A stretch of 64,000 bases of DNA from Mycolicibacterium rufum (GCF_022374875.2 NZ_CP092427.2:310001-374000), one strand, 5' to 3'. Counted from the first letter of the stretch, positions 26,756-41,706 are shown. Notes: generated by a model not told the origin, from the letters alone. A program made the numbers and translations.

Positions 26756-27495
26756 GCGCCGACCGCGGCCAGCGCCTGCGGCAACGTGAATCGACCGGCG
26801 TACAAGGCCTTTCCGACGATCGCACCCTCGACACCGACCTCGGTCAGCGTCGCGATCGCCGTCAGGTCGTCGAGGCTCGACACGCCGCCCGAGGCGATGA
26901 CCGGGGCGTCGGTGCGCTCGCACACCGCGCTCAGCAGCTCGAGGTTGGGCCCGTTGAGGGTGCCGTCCTTGGTCACGTCGGTGACGACGAAGCGGGAGCA
27001 CCCTTCTTTGTCGAGCCGGTCGAGCACCGTCCACAGGTCGCCACCGTCGGTCTCCCAGCCGCGGCCCCGCAGCCGGTGCGCTCCATCGGCGATCAGCACG
27101 TCGAGTCCGACCGCGACCCTGTCGCCGTACTCGGCCACCACCCGGGCGCACCACTGCGGGTTCTCCAGCGCTGCTGTGCCGAGATTGACCCGGGCACACC
27201 CGGTGGCCAGCGCGGCCGCGAGCGACTCGTCGTCGCGGATCCCGCCGGAGAGCTCGACGGCCACATCCAGCCTGCCGACCACGTCGGCGAGCAGCTCCCG
27301 GTTGGAGCCGCGACCGAACGCCGCGTCCAGGTCCACGAGGTGGATCCACTCGGCGCCGTCACGTTGCCACGTCATCGCCGCGTCCAGCGCCGAGCCGTAC
27401 TCGGTCTCGCTGCCCGCCTGCCCCTGCACCAGGCGCACAGCGCGCCCCTCCACCACGTCGACGGCGGGCAGCAGAACCAGTTTCGGTGCATTCAC
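26752..27495 (-). CDS. hisA: HisA/PriA isomerase (histidine and probably tryptophan pathways)
   Basis: A 247-residue TIM barrel. In actinobacteria this protein (PriA) isomerises both ProFAR (histidine) and PRA (tryptophan, replacing TrpF). The first catalytic Asp is in [18 protein letters not shown] (about 8-25). The second region has [16 protein letters not shown] (about 168-183), whose Asp-x-x-Lys-Asp-Gly is conserved. [10 protein letters not shown] and [10 protein letters not shown] are phosphate sites. The trp genes here include no trpF, which supports the dual role. GTG start at 27495; the frame upstream overlaps hisH and is not used. Confidence 0.95.
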   Translation of the reverse strand: MNAPKLVLLPAVDVVEGRAVRLVQGQAGSETEYGSALDAAMTWQRDGAEWIHLVDLDAAFGRGSNRELLADVVGRLDVAVELSGGIRDDESLAAALATGCARVNLGTAALENPQWCARVVAEYGDRVAVGLDVLIADGAHRLRGRGWETDGGDLWTVLDRLDKEGCSRFVVTDVTKDGTLNGPNLELLSAVCERTDAPVIASGGVSSLDDLTAIATLTEVGVEGAIVGKALYAGRFTLPQALAAVGA

Positions 27496-27500
27496 GCCGG

Positions 27501-28117
27501 TCAACTTAGCGCCCCGATCCAGTTCGACAGCAATTCGGCGCCGGCGTCCCCGCTCTTCTCGGGATGGAACTGGGTGGCCGACAGCGGGCCGGCCTCCACG
27601 GCGGCCAGGAACGGCACGTGGTGGGTCGCCCACGTCAGCACCGCGGTGGGGTCACCCTCCCACTGCTGGGCGGCGTAGGAGTGCACGAAGTAGAAGCGGG
27701 TGGCCGGGTCCATGCCCTGGAACAGCACGCTGTCGGCGGGGGCGTCGACGACGTTCCAACCCATGTGCGGGATCACCGGTGCGTCCAGCCGGACCACCGA
27801 GCCGGGCCACTGCCCGCAGCCGGCCGTCTCGACGCCGAACTCCACGCCGCGGGTGAACAGGATCTGCATGCCCACGCACACGCCGAGCACCGGGCGTCCG
27901 GCCGCGACACGGTCGGCGATGATCTTCTCGCCGCCGACCTCACGCAGCCCGGTCATGCAGGCCTCGAACGCGCCGACGCCCGGCACCACCAGACCGTCCG
28001 CGGCCATCGCGGCACCGGGATCGGCGGTCACCTCGACCTCGGCGCCGACGCGCTCGAGCGCACGCTGGGCCGATCGCAGGTTCCCCGAGCCGTAGTCCAG
28101 CACGACGAGTTTGGCTG

Positions 28118-28121
<4 letters not shown>
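27501..28121 (-). CDS. hisH: Imidazole glycerol phosphate synthase glutaminase subunit
   Basis: A 206-residue class I glutamine amidotransferase that supplies ammonia to HisF. The nucleophile Cys is in [12 protein letters not shown] (about 77-88), and the His-x-Glu pair is in [13 protein letters not shown] (about 187-199). The start YGSGNLRSA is typical. The GTG start overlaps the hisB stop (GTGA), and 5 nt separate it from hisA. Confidence 0.96.
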
Positions 28122-31190
<3,069 letters not shown>

Positions 31191-31226
31191 TGTCCCAGAG
31201 CAGCACAAATCAGTATCGGAGGCGTC

Positions 31227-31652
31227 ATGTCCGATCGGCCGAGCCGCAGCAGCCACCCCAACAACGCGCCCGGCGTGCCGATGATCTTCCCGCCGTGGTT
31301 CGAGCGGCTGCAGATCAAGTACATCAACCCGCTGCTGCGCCCGCTGTCGAAGCGGATGCCGGGACTGGGCGTGATCAAGCACCGCGGCCGTACCTCCGGC
31401 ACGGAGTACGAGACGATCGTCACGCCTTATCGGAAGGGGTCGGTGCTGGCGATCGGGCTCGCACACGGCAAGACGAACTGGGTCAAGAACGTGCTCGCCG
31501 CGGGCGAGGCCGACATCCGGATCGGCGCCCGCGACCTGCACCTGGTGCGGCCGCGGGTGCTGCCGGCCGGCACCACCGACCCGTCGCTGCCCCGGATGGC
31601 GCAGGTGGTGGCGAAACGGTCCGGCGTGTTCGTCGCCGACATCTCCTCGTGA
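31227..31652 (+). CDS. Ddn-like deazaflavin (F420)-dependent nitroreductase-family protein
   Basis: A 141-residue split-barrel protein of the nitroreductase-family deazaflavin-dependent oxidoreductase group, expanded in mycobacteria. Typical features are an N-terminal helix, [25 protein letters not shown] (about 49-73) with the cofactor-binding RGRxSG, and [17 protein letters not shown] (about 81-97). The substrate is unknown. GGAGG at 31218-31222 precedes the ATG by 4 nt. It is divergent from hisD and followed after 10 nt by a LysE-type exporter. Confidence 0.87.
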   Translation: MSDRPSRSSHPNNAPGVPMIFPPWFERLQIKYINPLLRPLSKRMPGLGVIKHRGRTSGTEYETIVTPYRKGSVLAIGLAHGKTNWVKNVLAAGEADIRIGARDLHLVRPRVLPAGTTDPSLPRMAQVVAKRSGVFVADISS

Positions 31653-31662
31653 GCGGGGCGTC

Positions 31663-32301
31663 GTGACCTGGCAGATGTGGCTGGCGTTCTTCGGCGCGGC
31701 CATCCTGATCGCAATCTCCCCCGGCGCCGGCGCCATCCAGTCGATGGCGACCGGTCTGACGCACGGCGTGCGGCGCGGCTACTGGAGCATCATCGGGCTG
31801 GAGATCGGCCTGATGCTGCAGCTGACGCTCGTCGCGGTGGGGCTCGGCGCCGCGGTGGCGAACTCGATCCTCGCGTTCACGATCATCAAGTGGGTCGGCG
31901 TCGCGTACCTGGCCTACCTGGCGATCCGGCAGTGGCGCACCGCCGCGGTGGACCTGCGTGCGCAGGTTGACCAGGTGGTCGCCGGCGGACGCGCGACGCT
32001 CGTGGCGCGCGGCTTCCTGGTCAACGCCACCAATCCGAAGGGGCTGCTGTTCTTCCTCGCGGTGATGCCCCAGTTCGTGGTGCCGACGGCGCCGCTGTTG
32101 CCGCAATACCTGGCGATCGGGGTGACGATGGTCGTGGTGGACCTGGTGGTGATGGGCCTTTACACCGGGCTGGCGGTGCGGCTGCTGACCTGGCTGCGCA
32201 CTCCACGCCAGCAGACGCTGCTCAACCGGGTGTTCGCCGGGCTGTTCGCCACCGCGGCGGTCGTGCTCTCGCTGCTGCGCCGGAGCGCCGCAACGGCCTG
32301 A
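31663..32301 (+). CDS. LysE/RhtB-family amino-acid exporter
   Basis: A 212-residue inner-membrane protein with about six hydrophobic segments. It has the family start [18 protein letters not shown] (about 9-26; SPG is conserved) and the middle motif [22 protein letters not shown] (about 118-139; NPK plus FF). Substrates of such exporters are amino acids or homoserine-like compounds; the actual one is not evident. GTG start, 10 nt after the oxidoreductase gene. Convergent with the nad operon. Confidence 0.9.
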   Translation: MTWQMWLAFFGAAILIAISPGAGAIQSMATGLTHGVRRGYWSIIGLEIGLMLQLTLVAVGLGAAVANSILAFTIIKWVGVAYLAYLAIRQWRTAAVDLRAQVDQVVAGGRATLVARGFLVNATNPKGLLFFLAVMPQFVVPTAPLLPQYLAIGVTMVVVDLVVMGLYTGLAVRLLTWLRTPRQQTLLNRVFAGLFATAAVVLSLLRRSAATA

Positions 32302-32303
32302 AG

Positions 32304-32753
32304 TCAGCGGCAGCGGTTGCTCACGGCCGCGCTGGCGGTCTGCGCGGCCTCCAGGCGTTTGGCCTGGTCGGGGTCGGTGTTGGGCACCCCCGCGGTGGCG
32401 GCGGCGCCGATGTCCATCAGCGCGTCGGCGAACCGGGTCACCTCGGCGGCCAGATCGCCCGGGGTGGCCGGGTCCAGGCGCGCAAGCAGGTATTGTCCGC
32501 CGTCGGACAGCGCCAGCCGCGCGTTGGCGGCAGCTGCCAGCGAGCCGCTGATGTCGGCGGGGGCGGTCACATTCGTGTTGGTCGCGACGCCGGCGCGCAC
32601 GGTGGCGAAGGCCGTGCAGATCCTGGCCGTCGCCGCCGCGCGCTGCTCGTCGGTGTAGTCGGCGCCGTGGTCGATCGAACGCACCAGCGCCACCGCCGAG
32701 ACCCCCAGCGACAGCAGCGAGACGGCGAGCGCCGCCGACGGTGAGACGCGCAT
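32304..32753 (-). CDS. Small exported or membrane-anchored alanine-rich protein
   Basis: A 149-residue protein not assigned to a family. An N-terminal hydrophobic segment (about 6-25) fits a signal peptide or single anchor. The rest is Ala-rich and mostly helical, with two cysteines (ARICTAF near 44 and the terminal SNRCR) that could form a disulfide outside the membrane. It starts 3 nt after the nadC stop and so probably belongs to the nad operon. Its role is unknown. Confidence 0.75.
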   Translation of the reverse strand: MRVSPSAALAVSLLSLGVSAVALVRSIDHGADYTDEQRAAATARICTAFATVRAGVATNTNVTAPADISGSLAAAANARLALSDGGQYLLARLDPATPGDLAAEVTRFADALMDIGAAATAGVPNTDPDQAKRLEAAQTASAAVSNRCR

Positions 32754-32756
32754 CGG

Positions 32757-33617
32757 CTACAGGTCCAGCCCGAGGTCGAGCACCCGCACCGAGTGGGTGA
32801 GCGCACCGACCGCCAGGTAGTCGACCCCGGTGCCGGCGTACTCCGCGGCGGTGTCCAGCGACAGGCCGCCAGAGGACTCCAGCTTGGTGTGCGGCGAGCG
32901 GGCGGCGCGCCGCTGCACCGCGATCTGGGTCTGCCACACCGGGAAGTTGTCCAGCAGCACCAGTTCCACCCCTTCGGCCAGTACCTCGTCGAGTTGTTCG
33001 AGCGAGTCGACCTCGACCTCGCAGGGCAGTTCCGGCGCGGCGGCGCGGACCTGGCGCAGCGCGGCCACCACGGAACCGGCGGCCGCGACGTGGTTGTCCT
33101 TGATCAGCGCCGCGTCGCCCAGTCCCAGCCGGTGGTTGACGCCGCCGCCGACCCGAACGGCGTACTTCTGCAGCGACCGCAGCCCGGGCAGCGTCTTGCG
33201 GGTGTCCCGGATCTGCGCCGAGGTCCCCGACACCGCGTCGACCCAGGCGGCCGTCGCGGTCGCGATGCCCGACAGGTGGCAGAGCAGGTTCAGCATGGTC
33301 CGCTCGGCGGTCAGCAGACCGCGCGTGGGGGCCTCCACGGTCAGCGCCGCACCGCCCGCCTCGAGCCGGGTGCCGTCGGGCACCCGGTGCGTCACCCGGT
33401 AGCCGTCGGCGCCGAGGACTTCGTCGAACACGATCAGCGCGATCTCGCCGCCGGCGAGCACGCCCGCCTCGCGGGCCACCACCGAGCCCGTGGTGGTGGC
33501 GTCGGCGGCCACGGTGGCCAGGGTCGTGACGTCGGGTCCGTAGCGCAGGTCCTCGTCGAGTGCGCGCGCGATCAGCGCTCGGGCGTCGGCGATCTCGTCG
33601 GTCGACAGCGCGGTCAT
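32757..33617 (-). CDS. nadC: Nicotinate-nucleotide pyrophosphorylase (quinolinate phosphoribosyltransferase)
   Basis: A 286-residue enzyme converting quinolinate and PRPP to nicotinate mononucleotide. Substrate-binding motifs are RDTRKTLPGLRSLQKYAVRVGGG (about 137-159), with the conserved Arg/Lys set and His in NHRLGLGDAALIKDNH. CEVEVDSLEQ and LLDNF follow. The ATG at 33617 overlaps the nadB stop (ATGA). The longer open frame covers nadB and is not real. Confidence 0.96.
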   Translation of the reverse strand: MTALSTDEIADARALIARALDEDLRYGPDVTTLATVAADATTTGSVVAREAGVLAGGEIALIVFDEVLGADGYRVTHRVPDGTRLEAGGAALTVEAPTRGLLTAERTMLNLLCHLSGIATATAAWVDAVSGTSAQIRDTRKTLPGLRSLQKYAVRVGGGVNHRLGLGDAALIKDNHVAAAGSVVAALRQVRAAAPELPCEVEVDSLEQLDEVLAEGVELVLLDNFPVWQTQIAVQRRAARSPHTKLESSGGLSLDTAAEYAGTGVDYLAVGALTHSVRVLDLGLDL

Positions 33618-35176
33618 GCGCACCCCGCCGTCACCGGGCCGCAGACGATGCTGGCCGCCTGCGCGGGGTCGGTGTCGGGGAAGTCGCGGCGGTGATGACT
33701 GCCGCGGGTCTCGGTGCGGGCCCGCGCGGCGGCGGCGAGCGCGCCTGCCACGGTGGTCAACGCCGCGTCCTCGAACATGGTGCGCGAGGTGATGATTCGC
33801 GGGGTCGCGGTGTCGAGCCGGTCGATCAGCAGGCCCAGCCCGGTGTCGTCGCGCACGACGGAGGCGTGCCGGCTCATCGTCTGCTGCAGCACCGGGCGCG
33901 CGAGGACGGGCCGCGTCGGCGACGCGGGCGCCACCACCCGCGCGGGGCCGGCGTCGGCGGCGTGCTCGGCGGCGGCCACCCCCGCGCGACCGCCCACCAC
34001 CAGACCTTCGAGCAGACTGTTCGACGCCAGCCGGTTCGCGCCGTGCATGCCGGTGCGCGCCACCTCGCCGGCGGCGAAGAGCCCGGCGATCGCGGTACGG
34101 CCGTGCACGTCGGTGACCACGCCCCCGCAGCTGTAGTGCGCGCCGGGCACGACCGGGATCGGCTGCGCCGCCGGGTCGACGCCGGCGGCCAGGCAGGCGG
34201 CCGTGACGGTCGGGAAGCGGCGCGCCACGTCGGCCACACCGCGGGCGTCGAGGTAGACGCACTCGGCGCCGGTCGCGGCCAGCCGCGCCTCGATCGCGGC
34301 GGCGACGACGTCCCGGGGTGCCAGGTCGCCCATCGGGTGCGCCCCGGCGGTCACCGAATCACCCTGCGCATCAACCAGTTTCGCACCCTCACCGCGCAGG
34401 GCCTCGGTGATCAGCGGCCGCCGTCCGCCGGCCGGGCCGGTGTAGAGCATGGTCGGGTGGAACTGGACGAACTCGACGTCGGCGACCGACAGCCCGGCCC
34501 ACATCGCCAGCGCCACCCCGTCGCCCGTCGAACCCTCCGGGTTCGTGGTGGCCTGGTAGAGGTGCCCTGTCCCCCCGGTCGCCAGGATCACCGAGGGCGC
34601 GTAGATGACACCCAGACCGTCCTCGCTGAGCACCGTGACGCCGGCGACCGCGCCGTCGTCGATCAGCAGGTCGAGCGCGACATGGTTGCGGCGGATGTCC
34701 AGACGGGCGGCGGCGTGGTCGAGGGCGCGCTGCACCTCGGCGCCGGTCGCGTCGCCCCCGGAGTGGATGATGCGGCGCCTGGAGTGCCCGCCCTCGCGGG
34801 TCAACGCCCACTGCCCGGGTGCGGACTCGTCGAAATGCGCTCCGGCGCCGACCAATTCGGCGACCGCACGCGCGCCGTCGGCGACGATGGAACGCACCGC
34901 CTCGGGATCGCACAGGCCGGCGCCCGCCGCGAGCGTGTCGGCGACGTGCGCGTCGATCGAGTCATCATCGGCGTGCACCCCGGGCAGGACCACGGCGATG
35001 CCGCCTTGGGCGTAGAACGTGGCCGTCTCCCCCGCCTTGCTCAGCAGCACCACGCGCCGGCCCTGCCGGTGCGCGGCCAGGGCGGCCGCCAACCCGGCCA
35101 CCCCGGTCCCGATGACGATGACGTCGGCGCGCTGACGCCAGGCGCCGGCGCCACCGCAGCCGTGCACGGCGGTCAT
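33614..35176 (-). CDS. nadB: L-aspartate oxidase
   Basis: A 520-residue flavoenzyme oxidising aspartate to iminoaspartate, the substrate of NadA. The FAD-binding [17 protein letters not shown] (about 19-35) and the substrate region [20 protein letters not shown] (about 125-144) with its conserved Arg/His are present. [12 protein letters not shown], the HYSCGG active site (about 350-355) and [21 protein letters not shown] are diagnostic. ATG at 35176 overlapping the nadA stop (ATGA). Confidence 0.96.
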   Translation of the reverse strand: MTAVHGCGGAGAWRQRADVIVIGTGVAGLAAALAAHRQGRRVVLLSKAGETATFYAQGGIAVVLPGVHADDDSIDAHVADTLAAGAGLCDPEAVRSIVADGARAVAELVGAGAHFDESAPGQWALTREGGHSRRRIIHSGGDATGAEVQRALDHAAARLDIRRNHVALDLLIDDGAVAGVTVLSEDGLGVIYAPSVILATGGTGHLYQATTNPEGSTGDGVALAMWAGLSVADVEFVQFHPTMLYTGPAGGRRPLITEALRGEGAKLVDAQGDSVTAGAHPMGDLAPRDVVAAAIEARLAATGAECVYLDARGVADVARRFPTVTAACLAAGVDPAAQPIPVVPGAHYSCGGVVTDVHGRTAIAGLFAAGEVARTGMHGANRLASNSLLEGLVVGGRAGVAAAEHAADAGPARVVAPASPTRPVLARPVLQQTMSRHASVVRDDTGLGLLIDRLDTATPRIITSRTMFEDAALTTVAGALAAAARARTETRGSHHRRDFPDTDPAQAASIVCGPVTAGCA

Positions 35177-36216
35177 TCCCCGCCGCCGGGCTGCCCGATC
35201 TCGATCATCCGCGTCACGCTGCGGCGGGCGGCGGCCGCGACCTCGCGGTCGACGTCCACCACGTCGGCGCCCTCGACCAGGCAGCGCAGCAGAGCGGCGG
35301 GCGTGATCATCTTCATGTACTTGCAGGACGCCCGGTCGTTGACCGCCCGGAAGTCGACGTCGGGGGCGGCGCGGCGCAGCTGGTGCAGCATGCCGATCTC
35401 GGTGGCCACCAGCACCTGGCGGGCGCCGGTCTCCCGGGCGGCGTCGAGCATCCCGCCGGTGGACAGGATCTTGACCCGGTCCTCGGGGAACGAACCCTCG
35501 CCGGCCAGGTAGAGCGCCGACGTGGCGCACCCGCACTCGGGGTGCACGAACAGCTCGGCGTCGGGGTGCGCGCGGGCCTGCGCGGCCAGCTCGTCGCCGT
35601 TGATGCCGGCGTGCACGTGGCATTCACCGGCCCAGACGTGCAGGTTGGTGCGGCCGGTCATCCGCCGCACGTGCGCGCCGAGGAACTGGTCCGGGCAGAA
35701 CAGCACCTCGCGGTCGGCCGGGATCGACGCGACGACCTCGACGGCGTTCGACGACGTGCAGCAGATGTCGGTCTCGGCCTTCACCGCGGCGGTGGTGTTG
35801 ACGTAGGACACCACCACGGCCCCGGGGTGCTCGGCCTTCCAGGCGCGCAGCTCGTCGGCGGTGATCGAGTCGGCCAGCGAGCAGCCGGCCCGCTGATCGG
35901 GGATCAGCACGGTCTTGTCCGGCGAGAGGATCTTGGCGGTCTCGGCCATGAAGTGCACGCCGGCGAACACGATGGTGTCCTCGGGCGCTTCGGCGGCGAT
36001 CCGGGACAGCGCCAGCGAGTCGCCGACGTGATCGGCCACGTCCTGGATGGCGGGCAGCTGGTAGTTGTGTGCCAGCAGCGTCGCGCCGCGCAGGTCGAGC
36101 AGCCGGCGGACCTCCGCCGCCCAGGCGGCGTCACCCTCGACGCCGGAGTAGCCCTGGGGGCCGTCGACGATGGTGTCGGTCAGCGCGGTGTCGAAGGATC
36201 CCGTGAGTACGGTCAT
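35173..36216 (-). CDS. nadA: Quinolinate synthase
   Basis: A 347-residue [4Fe-4S] enzyme condensing iminoaspartate with DHAP to quinolinate. [21 protein letters not shown] (about 47-67) is the hallmark. The three expected cluster cysteines can be placed in [10 protein letters not shown] (near 111), VHPECGC (near 228) and [10 protein letters not shown] (near 310). The ATG at 36216 has AAGGAGA 5 nt upstream (36222-36228). The region before it holds a palindrome shared with divergent nrtR. Confidence 0.96.
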   Translation of the reverse strand: MTVLTGSFDTALTDTIVDGPQGYSGVEGDAAWAAEVRRLLDLRGATLLAHNYQLPAIQDVADHVGDSLALSRIAAEAPEDTIVFAGVHFMAETAKILSPDKTVLIPDQRAGCSLADSITADELRAWKAEHPGAVVVSYVNTTAAVKAETDICCTSSNAVEVVASIPADREVLFCPDQFLGAHVRRMTGRTNLHVWAGECHVHAGINGDELAAQARAHPDAELFVHPECGCATSALYLAGEGSFPEDRVKILSTGGMLDAARETGARQVLVATEIGMLHQLRRAAPDVDFRAVNDRASCKYMKMITPAALLRCLVEGADVVDVDREVAAAARRSVTRMIEIGQPGGGE

Positions 36217-36240
36217 CGCCGTCTCCTTCACTCGATCTGG

Positions 36241-36263
36241 GTTTTCGACTTACAATCGAAAAC
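36241..36263. promoter_or_regulatory. Probable NrtR operator overlapping the nrtR promoter
   Basis: A perfect palindrome, GTTTTCGA-N7-TCGAAAAC. It ends at the base before the nrtR ATG. Its spacer contains TACAAT (36251-36256), a good -10 box 7 nt before that ATG, so a bound repressor would cover the promoter of a leaderless nrtR mRNA and sit 25 nt upstream of nadA. The NrtR assignment comes from the neighbouring gene and known NrtR control of nadABC in mycobacteria. Confidence 0.8.
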
Positions 36264-36968
36264 ATGCCATATCGTAGCACTCACCACGAGGTCCTGGCCG
36301 TGGTGTTCCAGGTTCGTCCGCAGCGGGGCCCGGACACCGACGAGAAACCGGTGCTTCACGTGCTGTTATGGCAACGCGCCCTGGACCCGCAGCGCGGCAG
36401 GTGGTCGCTGCCCGGCGGCCGACTGGGCCACGACGAGACGCTGACCTATTCGGTGCGCCGCCAACTCGCCGAGAAGGTCGATCTGCGTGAACTCGCTCAC
36501 CTCGAACAGTTGGCGGTCTTCTCCGAGCCCGACCGGGTGCCGGGCGACCGCACGATCGCGTCCACCTTCCTCGGCCTGGTGCCCTCCCCCGCAACCCCCG
36601 AACTGCCCCCGGACACCCGGTGGCACCCGGTCAGCGACCTGCCGCCGATGGCCTTCGACCACGGCCCCATGGTTGATCACGCGCACAACCGACTGGTGGC
36701 CAAACTGTCGTACACGAACATCGGATTCGCCTTGGCGCCAGGCGAATTCGCCCTGTCCACGCTGCGCGACATCTACAGCGCCGCGCTCGGGCACCCCGTC
36801 GACGCGACGAACCTGCAGCGGGTGCTCGAACGTCGCCACGTCATCACCAGGACCGGCACCACGGCACGGTCGGGGCGCAGCGGCGGCCGCCCTGCCTCGC
36901 TCTACCGCTTCGCCGACGCGCGCTACCGGGTGACCGACGAATTCGCTGCATTGCGCCCGCCCGGGTGA
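36264..36968 (+). CDS. nrtR: NrtR-type NUDIX transcriptional repressor of NAD synthesis
   Basis: A 234-residue protein with an N-terminal NUDIX-like domain (about 1-150) and a C-terminal winged helix (about 155-230). The NUDIX box is degenerate: WSLPGGRLGHDETL is kept, but the REUxEE core is RRQLAEK, so it should bind rather than hydrolyse ADP-ribose or a related ligand. The C-terminal ERRHVITRTG and GRPASLYRF parts resemble the NrtR DNA-binding domain. It is divergent from nadABC across a palindrome. ATG at 36264, apparently leaderless. Confidence 0.9.
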   Translation: MPYRSTHHEVLAVVFQVRPQRGPDTDEKPVLHVLLWQRALDPQRGRWSLPGGRLGHDETLTYSVRRQLAEKVDLRELAHLEQLAVFSEPDRVPGDRTIASTFLGLVPSPATPELPPDTRWHPVSDLPPMAFDHGPMVDHAHNRLVAKLSYTNIGFALAPGEFALSTLRDIYSAALGHPVDATNLQRVLERRHVITRTGTTARSGRSGGRPASLYRFADARYRVTDEFAALRPPG

Positions 36969-36978
36969 GTCGGCTGGC

Positions 36979-37003
36979 TTCTTAACGCCTTCTTAAGTAA
37001 GAA
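36979..37003. promoter_or_regulatory. Repeats upstream of the lipase gene
   Basis: Two direct TTCTTAA repeats 11 bp apart (36979-36985, 36990-36996). The second is also half of an inverted repeat, TTCTTA-AG-TAAGAA (36990-37003). They lie 7-31 nt before the ATG at 37011 and stand out as AT-rich. This looks like a regulator site overlapping the promoter; no regulator is proposed. Confidence 0.4.
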
Positions 37004-37010
37004 TGCCTGG

Positions 37011-38363
37011 ATGGACTTGGGCAATGTGGCACGGGCGACCGGGGCCGAGTGGATCGGCCAACCCCACCACGAACCGCTCCGCCCGAAGCACCGCCCCGTC
37101 CTCCCCTCGGAGGATCCCTTCTACCAGCCGCCGGAGGGCTTCGAGCACGCCCGCCCCGGCACCGTGCTCCGCTCCCGGGACGTTGAGCTGGCCTTTCTCG
37201 GCTTCGTCCCGCAGAAGTTCACCGCCACCCAGCTGCTGTACCGCAGCACCGACTTCAAGGGTGACCCGCAGGCCGGCGTCACCACCGTGGTCATCCCCAC
37301 CGAGCGCGATCCCGAACGACCGCTGCCGATCATGTCCTATCAGTGCGCCATCGACGCCGTCGCGAGCCGCTGCTTTCCGTCCTACGCCATGCGCCGAGGC
37401 GCCAAGGCCATCGGCGCCTTCGCTCAGTTCGAGTTCCTGCTGGTCGCCGCCGCGCTGGCGGAAGGCTGGGCCGTATCGGTGCCCGACCACGAGGGGTCGG
37501 CCGGCATGTGGGGTGCGCCCTATGAACCGGGCTACCACATCCTCGACGGGATCCGCGCGGCCATCAACCACCCGACGTTCGGCCTGACCTCGGAATCGCC
37601 GATCGGGCTGTGGGGCTACTCGGGCGGCGGCCTGGCGTCGGCGTGGGCCGCCGAGGTGCACAACGACTACGCGCCCGAGCTCAACGTCGTCGGGGCCGTG
37701 CTCGGCTCCCCGGTCGGCGACCTCGGCCACACGTTCCGCCGGCTCAACGGCAGCATCTACGCCGGGCTGCCCGCCCTGGTGGTGGCCGCACTCAGCCACA
37801 TCTACCCCGATCTGGACCGCATCATCTCCCAGCACGCGACGCCCGAGGGCAAGGCGCTGCTGGACCGCATCCAGAAGATGACCACCGCGCAGGCGATGGT
37901 CGCCTGCGCCGGCCGCGACATGGCCAGCATGATCGACCGCCCGCTCGAGGAGATCCTGCTGAGCCCGGAGGTGCAGCACGTCTTCGCGAGCATCAAGCTC
38001 GGCACCGCCGCACCGACGGTCCCGCTGCTGATCGTGCAGGCGGTGCACGACCGCATCATCTCCGTCGACGACATCGACGAACTCACCCACACCTACACCC
38101 GGGGCGGCGCGCGGGTCACCTACCACCGTGACCTTTTGAGCGAACACCTGCTGCTGCACCCGATGTCGGCGCCGATGACGCTGCGCTGGTTGCGCGACCG
38201 GTTCGCGGGAGCGCCGCTGCGCACCCACGTCAAGCGGACCAAGTGGCCGACGCTGCTGAACCCGTCGACCTACCGGGGCATGCTCACGCTGGGCAAGATC
38301 ACGGTGAAGGTGATGACGGGGCGACGGGTGGAGCGTCAACCGCTGTCTCGGTTCGACCAGTAG
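37011..38363 (+). CDS. Secretory lipase-family alpha/beta hydrolase (Rv1592c type)
   Basis: A 450-residue alpha/beta hydrolase of the LIP/secretory lipase family. The nucleophile elbow is [17 protein letters not shown] (about 199-215, Ser in GYSGG). The acid is likely Asp in [13 protein letters not shown] (about 346-358), and the histidine lies in [14 protein letters not shown]. No clear signal peptide is seen at the N-terminus ([14 protein letters not shown]), although family members act on lipids at the cell periphery. The last 65 nt overlap the convergent DUF2567 gene. Two AT-rich repeats precede the start. Confidence 0.88.
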   Translation: MDLGNVARATGAEWIGQPHHEPLRPKHRPVLPSEDPFYQPPEGFEHARPGTVLRSRDVELAFLGFVPQKFTATQLLYRSTDFKGDPQAGVTTVVIPTERDPERPLPIMSYQCAIDAVASRCFPSYAMRRGAKAIGAFAQFEFLLVAAALAEGWAVSVPDHEGSAGMWGAPYEPGYHILDGIRAAINHPTFGLTSESPIGLWGYSGGGLASAWAAEVHNDYAPELNVVGAVLGSPVGDLGHTFRRLNGSIYAGLPALVVAALSHIYPDLDRIISQHATPEGKALLDRIQKMTTAQAMVACAGRDMASMIDRPLEEILLSPEVQHVFASIKLGTAAPTVPLLIVQAVHDRIISVDDIDELTHTYTRGGARVTYHRDLLSEHLLLHPMSAPMTLRWLRDRFAGAPLRTHVKRTKWPTLLNPSTYRGMLTLGKITVKVMTGRRVERQPLSRFDQ

Positions 38364-38930
38364 CCGCCGGGGCGGGCTCGATCGGCGGCCAGCCGCCGAG
38401 ATCGTCACGAGGGGTGGACACCGCCCCCAGCACGTAGACCATGGCCGCCACCGCCGCCGGGAACAGCAGCGTCAACGCCACCTGCAGCGGGGTGTGTCCG
38501 AAGAACACGGCGGGCGCCTCGGTCACGTAATGCACCCGGTCGGACTCGGTGACCGGAACGGTGGCGACGTCGATGTGGCCGTAGCGCCACCGCACGAGCC
38601 CGGCGCCGGCGCCCACCGCGGCAGCCGCCGCGGTCACGGCGCCCAGACACAGGGCCGCCAGCATCGCCGGACCGCGGTGCCGTCGCCACTGCCACACCGC
38701 GACCGCGGCCACGACGGCGAGCACACAGAGCATGCCGACCATCAGCGCCGCCGCGGTGAAGAAGTGGTCCGCCTCGTTTCCGAGGTACGCCTTGACCCTC
38801 TCGTTGCTGCGCGTCAGCGCCACCACGCCGTGGATGGGCGGGGCCAACCAGGCCCACAACGCACCGCACAGCGCGCCGGCGGCCGCGAGCCCGATGACCA
38901 CCCACAACAGCGCGTGCGTCCTCGAGCGGG

Positions 38931-38934
<4 letters not shown>
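38299..38934 (-). CDS. DUF2567 membrane protein
   Basis: A 211-residue membrane protein with four hydrophobic segments (about 8-28, 60-80, 92-115 and 155-178). The loop after the first holds [20 protein letters not shown]; the C-terminal ~35 residues are Pro-rich and polar ([14 protein letters not shown]). It matches the mycobacterial DUF2567 gene found next to bioB. No function is known. The GTG start overlaps the stop of the BsaP-like gene (GTGA). The 3' end overlaps the lipase gene by 65 nt on the other strand. Confidence 0.85.
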
Positions 38935-40799
<1,865 letters not shown>

Positions 40800-40803
<4 letters not shown>

Positions 40804-41576
40804 AAGCCGCGGTAGCGCGGGATGTCGGCCATCCATTGCGGGTCGCCGCGGTCGACCGAGGCGTTGAGCGCCCACACCCGGACGCCCTGATCGTGGCCCG
40901 ACACCAGTGCGAACCCCAACTGACGGTGCGCCTCACTCGGGCCCGGACGGATGACCACCTCGACGATCTTGCTCGGGCGGCCCTCGGCGGTGACGCCGGC
41001 GAACTCGCCCTGGGTGTAGGTCGGGCTCTCGGCGACGACGATGTTGTCGGCCTTGGGTGTCTCGTTGCCGCTGCCGACCAGCGCTTCGACGTCGGGATAG
41101 CGCTGCCCGGGGTCCATCTTGAGCACCGGGGCGTAGACGCACGAGAGCAGGTTCTCCCCCTCGTCGGTGGGCGCCAGCTTCTCGGCATAGTTCACCACCG
41201 CCAGGTACGTGTTCACGATCGCCTGACCGGACGCCCCGGCATCGCCGAGTCCGGCGAAGGGCACGGGCGGTTTCTGCCGCGCACCCCCGCTGCTGTCGAG
41301 CGCCGACCGCCAGCGGTCCTGCCACGCGGAGAGGTTCGCCTCGATGTAGGGCACGCAGCGGTCGATCCGATCGGAGTAGCTCAGCTTCATGAATTCCGAA
41401 TGGCCCGAGGAGATCGTGGTCGGCGGCGGGCTCGGTTGATAGAAGAAGTTCAGGATGAGCGACGTGCCACCGACGATCGCTCCGATGATCGCGATCGACG
41501 TGGTCGTCCACCAGTGCACGCGGCCGGGGCTCCAATCGGACGTCCGGCCGGACTCCTCGCCGGATCCCTTGGCCAT
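40800..41576 (-). CDS. Hypothetical single-pass membrane protein
   Basis: A 258-residue protein of unrecognised family. A short Ser/Gly/Glu-rich N-terminus leads to one membrane segment (WWTTTSIAIIGAIVGGTSLI, about 22-41). The exposed remainder has a Pro-rich linker (PSPPPTT) and conserved-looking stretches such as DRCVPYIEANLSAWQDRW and LLSCVYAPVLKM. Two cysteines in those stretches may pair. The ATG at 41576 (MAKGSGEESG) is preferred over a longer frame. It lies between bioQ and the bioAFD genes; nothing links it to biotin except position. Confidence 0.7.
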
Positions 41577-41638
41577 CACCGCGCAAACTACCAGCAGAAC
41601 ACCGCCGAAATCCACGTTCTGCAGCGATGCACTCGCAC

Positions 41639-41651
41639 TTCTGCCGCAGAA
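41639..41651. promoter_or_regulatory. 13-bp palindrome upstream of the hypothetical gene
   Basis: TTCTGC-C-GCAGAA lies in the 130-nt gap 41577-41706, which otherwise holds little recognisable. A related half site, TTCTGC, occurs at 41617-41622. Possible operator. Confidence 0.3.
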
Positions 41652-41681
41652 AGCGGATCTCGTCGCGCGAACGGTGAAAAT

Positions 41682-41696
41682 GTCTGCGGCGCAGAC
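41682..41696 (-). terminator. Weak intrinsic-type terminator after bioFD and the phosphoesterase gene
   Basis: The minus strand reads GTCTGC-GCC-GCAGAC followed by ATTTTC: a 6-bp GC-rich hairpin and a short T run, 10 nt after the stop of the 2H-phosphoesterase gene. The T run is short, so termination may be partial. Confidence 0.4.
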
Positions 41697-41706
41697 GATC
41701 AGCGGT

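Noticed and set aside
36264..36968. Catalytic NUDIX hydrolase
   Set aside because: The NUDIX box lacks the REUxEE catalytic core, a winged-helix domain is attached, and the gene faces nadA across a palindrome, all pointing to a regulator.
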